From the NCBI GenBank assembly GCA_038521865.1, contig JBCBKO010000007.1, forward strand, positions 1-64,000: 64,000 nucleotides of DNA, in the 5' to 3' direction. A program made the translations under genes and the position numbers. A model generated the notes under the pieces. The model saw only the letters and a program-made list of their open reading frames with translations. It did no database searches and was not told where the DNA came from. Shown in pieces: positions 23,386 through 31,771 of the stretch; within the stretch, counting starts at the first letter, position 1, and each line of letters opens with the position of its first letter. This DNA is from CALBPI01 sp038521865 (GTDB lineage Bacteria; Pseudomonadota; Gammaproteobacteria; Steroidobacterales; Woeseiaceae).

Positions 23386-24531
23386 CTATTGTCGCTTTAG
23401 CCCCGTCAACGGATACATCAGTTGTCCCCACACGGATTTCGGCAACTTCTTGGTTGTCCCGTATTCCGCCGGCCAATGCTTATCGGGCATGTGGTAGGTC
23501 CCGAACAACCAATCGAACAACACAAGATGTGCTGAGTAGTTGGTGTCGATCGCCGGTGCTTCCGAGCTGTGATGCCAATGATGGAACTGCGGCGTGACGA
23601 AGATGTAACGCAGTGGTCCGAAAGAGAAGGACAGGTTGCAATGAATGAGAATGGCCTGAAGCGCGGCGAATACAACGTACGCGTTTAGTGCCGCCGGGTC
23701 AGCGCCGAGCAAGTACAACGGGATCATGACCATTGCACGTTCCGAGAACACTTGGATGAAATGTCCGCGAGAACCGGCCAACCAGTCCAACGTTTCTACC
23801 GAATGGTGCACGGCATGGATCGGCCATAGGGCTTTCACTTCGTGGTAGAGCCGGTGTTCCCAATACAAGACGAAATCGGCACAGACCACGATCACAGCAA
23901 ACTGCAGCCAAAGCGGCGTTGACTGAATGAACGCCTGGACATCGGCGCTCACAGCCCAGTCGAAATGGCTCGCGTGGTAGTTGCCAAACAAAATGATGGC
24001 CGAGATCGCAAGATGGTTAAAACAGAAATAGAAAAGATCGAGGTCCCATTCGGGGCGAAGGATCACTTGATTCCGGTACTTCGGGAACAGCTTCTCCAAG
24101 GTCATGAAAACGACCACCGACCCAAGCAGTGCGAGGATCAACCAATCGATGCCCAGCGATAGGGCACGCGGATCAACCGAGCCGACGGGAATGTTGTAGC
24201 CGCCGAGCAAGAAACCGACCAGGGTCAGTGCGATGCCCGCGCCACCCATTTTTCGGTAACGCCCCCGGTTCAGAACAAACGTCAAGAGACCGAACAACAA
24301 CGACGTGTACATGCCGTACTTCAAGAGAATCTGTAACGACCCTGCGTCGTAGACCTGGCGAAGCTCGGTGGTCGTGAGATACGAGGGGTAGCGGTAGGCC
24401 AACACAGCGAGCACGCTGAGTATGCCAAGGCACAGCGAGAGCAGTCCGCTGATCTTGCCGTCGCCAAAACGGAGTTCGCGTTTCGGATCGGGCGCTACCT
24501 GCCGCGGCGTGTAGTCGTATTCCTTGTCCAT
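23386..24531 (-). CDS. Sterol desaturase/fatty acid hydroxylase family membrane enzyme
   Basis: 381-residue di-iron membrane oxygenase. Hydrophobic segments cover about residues 27-190. The histidine clusters are HRLYH, HAVHHS and HHWHHS, with the loop lipid/substrate region DTNYSAHLVLFDWLFGTYH typical of the superfamily. This family hydroxylates or desaturates lipids (sterols, fatty acids, alkylglycerols, carotenoids); the substrate here is not identifiable. The N-terminal 25 residues are polar and cytoplasmic. Divergent from the ECF sigma operon across about 150 bp. Confidence 0.85.
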   Translation of the reverse strand: MDKEYDYTPRQVAPDPKRELRFGDGKISGLLSLCLGILSVLAVLAYRYPSYLTTTELRQVYDAGSLQILLKYGMYTSLLFGLLTFVLNRGRYRKMGGAGIALTLVGFLLGGYNIPVGSVDPRALSLGIDWLILALLGSVVVFMTLEKLFPKYRNQVILRPEWDLDLFYFCFNHLAISAIILFGNYHASHFDWAVSADVQAFIQSTPLWLQFAVIVVCADFVLYWEHRLYHEVKALWPIHAVHHSVETLDWLAGSRGHFIQVFSERAMVMIPLYLLGADPAALNAYVVFAALQAILIHCNLSFSFGPLRYIFVTPQFHHWHHSSEAPAIDTNYSAHLVLFDWLFGTYHMPDKHWPAEYGTTKKLPKSVWGQLMYPLTGLKRQ

Positions 24532-24686
24532 ATGCGCTTATCGTTTCTACTTGTCCCGACAGCATGATGTCGCGGTGCAGCACCAAAGTCCAAGCCAAAC
24601 CTCACACTAATTCCGACAATTCACGTTAACCTTTTCCTCGGTTCTGTCATCTGAGAGATATGGTGGCCGTACTAAGGGGCGCCGGA

Positions 24687-25196
24687 GTGCCCACACAGGA
24701 TGATTTTCACGCCGCGATCACCGCCCGCTCGGATCGCTGGTTTTCCGCGTGCCTGCGGATTCTTGGCGATGCCGCTGCGGCCGAGGACGCCGTGCAGGAA
24801 GCGCTGATGACGGCGTGGAATAAGCGCGCGCAGTTTAATCGTGAATCTCGCCTCGAAACCTGGATTCATCGCATCGCCGTGAATGCTGCGCTGCAAGCCA
24901 TCCGCAAGAATAAGCCCAGGCTGTACGAGTCGCTCGATGTCGAGCCACCGAGCACCGACGCAGGACCTGCCGACCAGCAGTACCGCGATGAACTCGACGA
25001 CAAACTCACCACCGCAATGCGCCATCTCTCCGATATCGAGCGCGCCTGCTTCGTACTCAAACACATCGAAGAGTGGCGCCACTCGGAGATTGCCGAGGAA
25101 CTCGATACCACCGTCGAGGTGAGCAAACAGGCTGTCTTTCGAGCCGTGAAGAAGCTGCGCGGCGAGATGACAATGTTAAAGGACGCAATAGCATGA
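24687..25196 (+). CDS. ECF-type RNA polymerase sigma factor
   Basis: Small sigma factor of about 169 residues. Region 2 contains RWFSACLRILGDAAAAEDAVQEALMTAWNKRAQFNRESRLETWIHRIAVN. Region 4 contains LSDIERACFVLKHIEEWRHSEIAEELDTTVEVSKQAVFRAVKKLR, a helix-turn-helix for -35 recognition. GTG 24687 is preferred because TAAGGGG lies 7 nt upstream; ATG 24660 would add nine residues with poor spacing. It overlaps the next gene as ATGA. The region before it (AACCTT...TGTCAT, 24629-24651) could be a self-recognised promoter, but this is a guess. The downstream membrane protein is the likely anti-sigma factor. Confidence 0.88.
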   Translation: MPTQDDFHAAITARSDRWFSACLRILGDAAAAEDAVQEALMTAWNKRAQFNRESRLETWIHRIAVNAALQAIRKNKPRLYESLDVEPPSTDAGPADQQYRDELDDKLTTAMRHLSDIERACFVLKHIEEWRHSEIAEELDTTVEVSKQAVFRAVKKLRGEMTMLKDAIA

Positions 25197-25912
25197 ACGA
25201 CGACACTCTGATTCGGTATTACTACGACGATGCGGAGCTCAGTCAGGCCGACCGCAAGGCGCTCGAAACGGATCTGCAGAACGACGCTGAACTCCAAGAG
25301 CGCTACACAACGCTTAAGCTGGAACTCGATGCTCTGAAGTCGGCACCACCGGCGAAGCTATCGTCGGACCGACTCGCACGCTTCCACGCAACGATTGACT
25401 ACGCTGCGACGATAGAGCGACAGCACCCGGCAGAGCCGAAACGAAGTAGCTTTCACTTTCTGTCCTTCGCTTGGGGGAGCGCGGTTTCGCTCGTGCTGGT
25501 CGCCGGTGTTGTGATCGGTTTGCTCATCGCAGATCGTAGCCCGCAACCGGCGACGGGCGCCGCGGCGACCGTTGCCGACTCGTCCGGTGCGTTCAACCGC
25601 GGCTTGCAGGTCCATCTCGCACGCAGCAATCAGACTCTTGCCGGTCTCGATCCGACCGGTGCGGCCGAACGCGAGATGATGATCCGGCACATCATCCAGC
25701 AGAACCGCTTCTTTGAGCAGGCCGCCGAATCGAATGGATCTAACAACCTCGCTCGCGTCTTGCGGGCTATCGAGCCAGTGCTCATCGAACTCGCACGTGA
25801 AGACCTATCGGAACAAGAAGCCGCCGCGTTGCAGAGCAAAGTGCAGTTCGAATTGCACGTCGTGCTAACCAAATTGAAGAACAAGTCATCTCAGCAGGAA
25901 GAGACGATTTGA
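25193..25912 (+). CDS. Putative membrane-bound anti-sigma factor
   Basis: 239-residue single-pass protein: a 90-residue acidic cytoplasmic head (LIRYYYDDAELSQADRKALETDLQNDAELQERY, resembling the anti-sigma/zf-HC2-like N-terminal helix bundle but without the zinc ligands), a transmembrane helix at about 91-113, and a helical periplasmic part with many acidic and Gln residues. The start ATG overlaps the sigma-factor stop by 4 bp, the arrangement typical of sigma/anti-sigma pairs. No strong sequence family is recognised, so the anti-sigma role rests on context and topology. Confidence 0.7.
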   Translation: MNDDTLIRYYYDDAELSQADRKALETDLQNDAELQERYTTLKLELDALKSAPPAKLSSDRLARFHATIDYAATIERQHPAEPKRSSFHFLSFAWGSAVSLVLVAGVVIGLLIADRSPQPATGAAATVADSSGAFNRGLQVHLARSNQTLAGLDPTGAAEREMMIRHIIQQNRFFEQAAESNGSNNLARVLRAIEPVLIELAREDLSEQEAAALQSKVQFELHVVLTKLKNKSSQQEETI

Positions 25913-25926
25913 ACCGGAGAAAGCCC

Positions 25927-26820
25927 ATGAGACTGACCCATACACTCGCCATGCTTGCGATGTCCTGCGCGATCTGTAGCCCTGCAATTGCACAGGACGA
26001 GGATCGTGAAGAACTAAAACTCTCAGCGATGGATGCACTGATTATGGCGCCGCCCGAGCGGGCGTTGCCGATTGCCACTCGGGTATTGCAGGGTGATGGC
26101 AGCGATGAGCTGAAAGAGCGCGCGCTTTTTATTCTGAGCCAGATCGATCTGCCCGAAGCCGAAACGGCGCTCTTGCAGGTTGCGCGCGAAGGAACCGGCG
26201 ATGTTCAGGAAGAAGCGATTCGCATGATCGGAATCAGCGGCAAGGCGGAGCTGCTGGGTTCGCTGAAGGCCCTCTACGCGAGTGGGGATGAGGACGTAAA
26301 GGACGCCGTGTTGGAAGCGTATCTGATTGCGGACGACGTGGATGCGGTGTTCGCAATCGCCCAGCAGGCGGAGACGCCGGATGAATTCGGCAATGCGGTC
26401 GAGTATCTCGGTGCGATGGGTGCAACCGATCGGCTTCGGGAACTGCGCAACCGTGTGGGTATGGAAGAAGAACTCATCGAGGCCTATGCCATTGCGGGTG
26501 ATGTCGAGACGTTGATGGACCTGGCACGCGATTCGAGCCGACCGGACATGCAGGCGGAAGCCATCGAAGGCCTTGCGATCACTGATCTCGAGAACTCGCA
26601 GGAGGTATTCATGGAGCTCTATAGAGGTAGCGCGAATGAAGATGTAAGAGAGGCTGCGCTCGAGGCGCTGTTCATCTCCGACAATGACGAAGCGCTGGTG
26701 CTCCTGTATCGCGAAAGCACCAACAACAATGAGAAGGGACAGTTGCTCGAGTACCTCTCGACGATGGACAGCGATTTGGTTTGGGACCTTATCGAGGCTG
26801 CACTCGAGGAAGAGGAGTGA
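25927..26820 (+). CDS. Secreted HEAT-repeat protein
   Basis: 297-residue periplasmic-type protein. Signal peptide MRLTHTLAMLAMSCAICSPAIAQ. The rest is a run of about eight helical-hairpin repeats of roughly 30 residues (for example ELKERALFILSQIDLPEAETALLQVAREG, DVQEEAIRMIGISGKAELLGSLKALYASG, DVKDAVLEAYLIADDVDAVFAIAQ), very acidic overall. HEAT repeats usually form binding scaffolds. ATG 25927 is used because GGAGA lies 7 nt upstream; the earlier TTG is less likely. Third gene of the sigma operon. Confidence 0.78.
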   Translation: MRLTHTLAMLAMSCAICSPAIAQDEDREELKLSAMDALIMAPPERALPIATRVLQGDGSDELKERALFILSQIDLPEAETALLQVAREGTGDVQEEAIRMIGISGKAELLGSLKALYASGDEDVKDAVLEAYLIADDVDAVFAIAQQAETPDEFGNAVEYLGAMGATDRLRELRNRVGMEEELIEAYAIAGDVETLMDLARDSSRPDMQAEAIEGLAITDLENSQEVFMELYRGSANEDVREAALEALFISDNDEALVLLYRESTNNNEKGQLLEYLSTMDSDLVWDLIEAALEEEE

Positions 26821-27371
26821 GCCTGCTTGCTGTCACGGCTGCACTAGGTCTGATGAACCTACCGGACGGCTGGGTGACCTGGCGCGTTGCCGCACAAGAT
26901 CCGACAACCAACTGGTGTTGCGTCACGTGGAGTGCCGGCGGACTCGTCGAAAAGCCCTGCGAATTAGACAACAAACACCTTTCGGTTCGCAGCAATGACG
27001 AGCGCTTCCAGCCGACCGGCGAGATGCAGCTCTACGCCAGGATTCTCGACGGCGCACCGCAAAAGCTCCGAGTGTTGAGCCCGCAATGCCCCATCGAGCC
27101 GGTGGCCGGCCTGAAGGATCTCGGTCGGATTGACACCTCGATGAGCGTTGACTGGTTGGGCGAGCAACTCACCGTGAATGATTCATTGACTTCGGATGCC
27201 ATCATTGCGATTTCTGCACATGAAGCCTCGACCGCAGCGCCCATGCTGATCGATGTGATCACCGATAGGTCCTTGCCTCGCGATACCCGCAAAGAAGCGC
27301 TGCGCTGGCTGATCCGTTCGAAGTCCGACGAGGCTTTTCGCTTCCTCGATCGTTTGTTCGCTAAACGGTGA
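26817..27371 (+). CDS. Secreted protein with HEAT-like tail
   Basis: 184-residue probable exported protein. Hydrophobic N-terminus VSLLAVTAALGLMNLPDGW without a clear cleavage site. The middle has a WCCVTWSAGGLVEKPCELD segment with three cysteines and beta character. The end (LTVNDSLTSDAIIAISAHEASTAAPMLIDVITDRSLPRDTRKEALRWLIRSKSDEAFRFLDRLF) is a pair of HEAT-like hairpins. The GTG overlaps the upstream stop (GTGA) and has a GAGGAAGAGGA ribosome-binding site, so it is the last gene of the four-gene sigma operon. No family recognised. Confidence 0.68.
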   Translation: MSLLAVTAALGLMNLPDGWVTWRVAAQDPTTNWCCVTWSAGGLVEKPCELDNKHLSVRSNDERFQPTGEMQLYARILDGAPQKLRVLSPQCPIEPVAGLKDLGRIDTSMSVDWLGEQLTVNDSLTSDAIIAISAHEASTAAPMLIDVITDRSLPRDTRKEALRWLIRSKSDEAFRFLDRLFAKR

Positions 27372-27400
27372 TTGCAGGTATGTTCTCTACTGTCTCGCTA

Positions 27401-28033
27401 CTAACTCACCTGCGCGTGAAGTGCGCGACCTTTTGACAGCGCCGATCGTACCGGACCCAGAAAGTCGCGTGAGAGGTTCTCGTCGTTCGTTGCATTTAGT
27501 GCTCGGCCTTCGTCAGTAGCGAGGAACTTCTCGAGCTCCTTCTCGATTGCGCCAACTTCGCTCGGGTTGAGCGCGACGTACTCGCAGTCCGACGGGACGT
27601 TTTGTCCGAGGCGGCGACCGAGGTGGGTGAAGAACGGCAGGTAGAAGTACTCACGTTCCGATTCAGGGATTGGTCTAGCCCTGCTGAAGAAGTGCTTCTT
27701 GACCAGGTGTGACGGCAAATCCGCGGTGACGTAGGGCGAAAGGAACTCAGACGACTCCGGCGTAAACGCGATCTCTGCATGGAGTGCGTGGAAAGCATCG
27801 AAAGCAAATCGGTCCATGATCGTGGTGTCTGCCTTGTCTAATCCGTCATAGACGATTCCCTGCGCGAGGATCCTCCGGCCGATATGTTCGTGTTGTGCGA
27901 TCTCATCGGAGCTGTAGTCACCGAACTGATTAATTTCGGTGATTACCTCGTCAACGATGATCTGCCGCGACTCGATCAGAGCTCGTTCGAATTTGCCGTA
28001 GTCGAAAGAATGGAAGCACCAGTTGTAGGACAT
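27401..28033 (-). CDS. Hypothetical protein, downstream of the BNR-repeat operon
   Basis: 210-residue soluble protein of unknown family. It starts with YNWCFHSFDYGKF and is helical with charged segments; RPIPESEREYFYLPFFTHLGRRLGQNVP stands out as an aromatic-rich core. No signal peptide or transmembrane segment, so cytoplasmic. It sits 20 nt downstream of the BNR-repeat lipoprotein gene on the same strand and converges with the HEAT gene. Confidence 0.6.
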   Translation of the reverse strand: MSYNWCFHSFDYGKFERALIESRQIIVDEVITEINQFGDYSSDEIAQHEHIGRRILAQGIVYDGLDKADTTIMDRFAFDAFHALHAEIAFTPESSEFLSPYVTADLPSHLVKKHFFSRARPIPESEREYFYLPFFTHLGRRLGQNVPSDCEYVALNPSEVGAIEKELEKFLATDEGRALNATNDENLSRDFLGPVRSALSKGRALHAQVS

Positions 28034-28053
28034 TTAAATCACAACCGGACGCT

Positions 28054-29307
28054 CTAGTCGGACTCGACCCCGAATTTCCAGAACGAGAAGCCCCAACGGT
28101 CTTCATGCGTGTTCTGAATTGGTGATGCCACTGCGATAACGCCGTCATCCATAAAGGCGGTGGTCAAGTACTCACCGCCAGTGGAGGGGGTTTTCTCGTC
28201 AGGCGTTTCTGCCCAGATTTCCGGTTGAAAGGAGACGGGCGAGGAAATCAGCGGCGGGTTGTTGTCGGCCTGAACCTCGACCAGCGCGACTCGCGCGCTA
28301 ATCGCATCGGATTCCTGAACGAACCAGGTCGCGGCTAGTCTGTTCGCACCGTCAGAAACTAAAAACGGAAAAAACGGCTTTCCGTCGTGCTCACTGACCT
28401 CAGCGATAGACCAGGTTTCTCCGAAATCCGTACTGCTTGCCAGGAAGACTTTGCGCTTGTCTGCCCAGAGATAATGCAGGGTGTCATTGTCGGACCACGC
28501 AATAGGCTCGATCCATCGAGGAGTTGCCTCCTCACTGAACGTCCAGTCGATCGGTGCGGGTGTATCTCTGAACACCCAGGTTTCCCCGGCATCACTGGAG
28601 ACGGCGATTAGATCTGTCTCGGCATCGAATCGATTCGCCGAGGCTGACAACGGCACAATCCTCGCCGCCAGCAATGCATCTCCTCGCGTAGCGAAGTGGC
28701 TCGATCCACCGCTTTCGGATATACGTTTGCGTTCGTTCAGGCCATCGCTTGTGGTGTCGCCCACTGCATGTCGAACGCCGGCACCGTCGTTCCAAATCAG
28801 ATGGACCGATTGATTCGGCGTCACCGAAATCCATGGTCGGTCATCGAATCGAGTGCGGGATACCTGACTCCAGCTCCAAGTCTCTCCCTTGTCCGAAGAA
28901 CGACCTACATGGATCTGCACACCTTCTCTCGTATCTCGATCAAAGCCCATGGAGGCAAATAAGAGATGACCGTCAGACGACATGGCTAGGTCAACGTCGG
29001 AGTTACCTTGTGCGTTCTCTTCACGGTCGCCGACATCGAGGCGCTCCCAGGTTTCTCCTGAGTCATCGCTGCGCCACAGCAGAGGCGGCGCGGTCCAGTC
29101 TCTGGCAGTTACCTGCGAACCAAAGCCGGCAATAAAGAGCTCGCCATCGGGGTGAACTGCCAACATAGGTTCTCGCGCCAGCTGACCGAGATGATCGGTC
29201 CGACTGATAAGCCGCAACTCCGGTTTGGACTGCACGCCCTCATAGGCGGCGCACCCGACTAGCTGTATGGCGCAAAGACAAAGGATGCCGAGTAAGTACC
29301 GATTCAT
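28054..29307 (-). CDS. BNR/Asp-box repeat lipoprotein (sialidase-like propeller)
   Basis: About 417 residues, signal peptide with lipobox LVGC (Cys19), so membrane-anchored. Four Asp-box motifs of the S-x-D-x-G-x-T-W type are visible: SDDSGETW, SDKGETW, SDAGETW and TDFGETW, indicating a beta-propeller as in sialidases and glycosyl hydrolase families. Sialidase catalytic residues are not assigned, so enzymatic activity is not claimed. The ATG overlaps the stop of the upstream thioredoxin-like gene (TGATG). Probably a three-gene operon. Confidence 0.8.
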   Translation of the reverse strand: MNRYLLGILCLCAIQLVGCAAYEGVQSKPELRLISRTDHLGQLAREPMLAVHPDGELFIAGFGSQVTARDWTAPPLLWRSDDSGETWERLDVGDREENAQGNSDVDLAMSSDGHLLFASMGFDRDTREGVQIHVGRSSDKGETWSWSQVSRTRFDDRPWISVTPNQSVHLIWNDGAGVRHAVGDTTSDGLNERKRISESGGSSHFATRGDALLAARIVPLSASANRFDAETDLIAVSSDAGETWVFRDTPAPIDWTFSEEATPRWIEPIAWSDNDTLHYLWADKRKVFLASSTDFGETWSIAEVSEHDGKPFFPFLVSDGANRLAATWFVQESDAISARVALVEVQADNNPPLISSPVSFQPEIWAETPDEKTPSTGGEYLTTAFMDDGVIAVASPIQNTHEDRWGFSFWKFGVESD

Positions 29308-30929
29308 CACTCGAACAGTGCGTCAGTAGACTCGGCGTCGCGCTCACGCTGCTCACGTGCTTGCGCGGTTCTTACGATTTCGCCGGGCAGTTGACTAACC
29401 AACGCATCGATCTGCGGAATCAGTCGCTCAAACGCGTCGAGTTCGTCGTAGGTTAATGACCAACGATCGCCTTTGAAGGTCGCTTTGCGTGGATCATCAA
29501 ACACCTTGAAGAACAGCTCGAGATCGTTGTCACGCTCGTCTCGCAGCACAACTCTGGTGTCGAAATGCGACATCGGCACAACATACATTTGCTTCTCAAA
29601 ATTGCTGACACCATTGTCAACAGCAGTCTGACGCCATTCAGAGAATTTCGCGTGAATGGCTTTGTAGTGTGAGACCAGTTCCATCAGTTCGGCGTTTGCG
29701 TTTTCCCCACGACTGGTGACGGAGGTGATCCAACCCGCCAGCAAAGGTTTGGATCCGTAGGTCTTTCCGAGGACCTGTCTGAAAGACAGTTTGTAATACC
29801 CAGGCTCACCATTCAGGGGTGGAAAGGCTTGGAGCGTCAGTGCTGGAATACGGCTGCCGGATACGCGCGTGTCATGAATGACCAAACCGGGAACTTCCGT
29901 TCCATCCCGAAGTGTCGTGGTGTAGGGAATAGGACCAACCAATGAGTCATCCGTGTTTTGAACAATTTCACCAGGCGCGAAGCTCAAAGTGGCAGGCGTT
30001 GTTGCTGGTGAGCTGCTACCGACGCTCGCACTTGGCGCAGTCAGCGCACTCGGTGCGGCAGAGGTTGAGACTCTGGTCCACGCTGGCACATGAGCGGTGT
30101 CGTTCTCCGCGATCGCTGGCAGTGCCTCAAGCCCCGAAAACATCGACGCATAGTCTGATTCCTGGCGCATACCGCTGTCGATCAGCCGGCCGTTCGCATT
30201 CATCAACATAAACGATGGTTGGTTGATCTGACGAACGGTCGGATGTAGCTGACTGAAAGTATCGATATACCAATCGGGTCTCGGCGGCATCACTGCCGAG
30301 GCACCAACGGTCTCATAGTGATCCTGAAGTTCGTTCATGTTCCGATCGGAGCTGACATAGATGACCCGAATTTTTCCTGGGTATCGCGCCTGGAGTCGAT
30401 CCACTGTCTTCACAAGATCCGGGGTAAAACGCCCCGACCATCTACAGCTTTTGGATGAGTGGTAAAACAGGTAAAGGTCTGCACCGGCGATCTCTCCTTG
30501 CGTCGCCGTTCTGAGATTACCGCCGTCTTTCACATAGACCTGACCTTCTAGTTGCTCGATCAAGCGACCCTTGTAACCGTCCGACTTTGCCTTGCCGCTA
30601 GCAATGTCGTTCGCCCTTTGTATGAGGTCCGTGTACTCGACCGGCAGCGTGAACGTGTACTCGCCGTAATAGTCGAGGTGGGCCTCGCCATTGTCGTGAA
30701 TGCCGAGGAAGCCCAATTCCTCGCCGACTTGCAGTGTCAATCCACCTGAAAAATCGAGTGTTTCTGTTACCGCGATTTTGGCAGGCCAGACATCCTCAGT
30801 GCTGGCAAATTTTGATAACGACAGCTGTGTGGGATTGATGCTCGCTTCGGGTGTTGCCGATTGCCCAAAAACTGACGAAGTTGCTGTGAGCGCGAGAAAA
30901 GAAAAAACAAGTAATGGCTTGCTGTACAT
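29307..30929 (-). CDS. Secreted thioredoxin-fold protein with CxxS motif
   Basis: 540-residue exported protein. Signal peptide MYSKPLLVFSFLALTATSSVFG. A thioredoxin-like domain lies about residues 130-245: LYLFYHSSKSCRWSGRFTPDLV and IRVIYVSSDRNMNELQDHY match nucleoredoxin/tryparedoxin-type proteins, but the redox pair WCxxC is replaced by SCRWS, leaving one Cys. A Ser/Pro/Thr linker (about 280-320) joins a C-terminal domain of unknown fold. ATG 30929 is the signal-peptide start; the longer frame adds 20 residues. Monothiol chemistry or non-redox binding seems likely. Confidence 0.72.
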   Translation of the reverse strand: MYSKPLLVFSFLALTATSSVFGQSATPEASINPTQLSLSKFASTEDVWPAKIAVTETLDFSGGLTLQVGEELGFLGIHDNGEAHLDYYGEYTFTLPVEYTDLIQRANDIASGKAKSDGYKGRLIEQLEGQVYVKDGGNLRTATQGEIAGADLYLFYHSSKSCRWSGRFTPDLVKTVDRLQARYPGKIRVIYVSSDRNMNELQDHYETVGASAVMPPRPDWYIDTFSQLHPTVRQINQPSFMLMNANGRLIDSGMRQESDYASMFSGLEALPAIAENDTAHVPAWTRVSTSAAPSALTAPSASVGSSSPATTPATLSFAPGEIVQNTDDSLVGPIPYTTTLRDGTEVPGLVIHDTRVSGSRIPALTLQAFPPLNGEPGYYKLSFRQVLGKTYGSKPLLAGWITSVTSRGENANAELMELVSHYKAIHAKFSEWRQTAVDNGVSNFEKQMYVVPMSHFDTRVVLRDERDNDLELFFKVFDDPRKATFKGDRWSLTYDELDAFERLIPQIDALVSQLPGEIVRTAQAREQRERDAESTDALFE

Positions 30930-31111
30930 CGACGTGTCTCGGTTTTGATTGTTATGCCACGACTTGTTTATAACGATGTTACGTGACATTTGCTACCGGC
31001 GTTTTTTTGCGGCCAAACCCGGTACGCAGACGCCGCTTTGACACGCAAATTGGTGACAATTGATGATCGAGTTTGCTTGCTCGAAATGTGGCGCAGCGGG
31101 CACACTGCCGT

Positions 31112-31771
31112 ATGGCTGATCACATCCGTGTTTTCGTGCTCGAGGACGACGCTCGCACGCGTGCGAGTTTGCTGCGTCGGCTCAATGCTGCTGCGTTTAT
31201 CGAGACGGTTGGCGATGCAGGTGCTCTTGCCGAGGCGCGCGACGCACTTGCCGCACTTGAGGTTGATGCATTGCTGTTCGATTTGCAGCTCCCGGATGGC
31301 AACGCGATCGAGCTCATTCGAGAACAGCATCTGGCTAGACCTGACATACCGGTACTCGTGATCTCCGTGTTCGGCGACGAGGAACGGGTGATCGCTGCGA
31401 TCGAGGCTGGCGCGCGGGGGTACTTGCTCAAAGATGAGCCCGGCGAGGATCTCGCCGAGTCGGTACGTCGTGCTGTCGAGGGCGAGTCACCGATTTCACC
31501 CGCGATCGCACGCCATTTGATTCGCCGGTTCCAGGTGGAGTCGGAAAAACGCGTCAACACGGTCGAAAACCCTCTGTCCGATCGTGAGCTGGAAGTGCTC
31601 CGACTAGCATCGAAGGGTTTGACCTACCAGGAAACCGCAGATCTGCTGGGAGTAACCGTTAACACGATTGGTACCTACACGCGGCGCATCTATCAAAAGC
31701 TCGCGGTCACCTCTCGAGCGCAGGCGGTTTTTGAGGCGCGGCAAATGGGCTGGATGGGTGATGGCGATTAG
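31112..31771 (+). CDS. NarL/FixJ-family response regulator
   Basis: 219-residue two-component regulator. Receiver domain: VFVLEDDARTRASLLRRL (D-D acidic pocket), LLFDLQLPDGNA with the phosphoacceptor Asp (about 55), VLVISVFG with T/S position, and GYLLKDE with the Lys. The C-terminal LuxR-type HTH has LSDRELEVLRLASKGLTYQETADLLGVTVNTIGTYTRRIYQKL. ATG 31112 is the natural start. It overlaps the kinase gene by 11 bp. The region upstream is divergent from the thioredoxin-fold gene. Confidence 0.92.
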   Translation: MADHIRVFVLEDDARTRASLLRRLNAAAFIETVGDAGALAEARDALAALEVDALLFDLQLPDGNAIELIREQHLARPDIPVLVISVFGDEERVIAAIEAGARGYLLKDEPGEDLAESVRRAVEGESPISPAIARHLIRRFQVESEKRVNTVENPLSDRELEVLRLASKGLTYQETADLLGVTVNTIGTYTRRIYQKLAVTSRAQAVFEARQMGWMGDGD

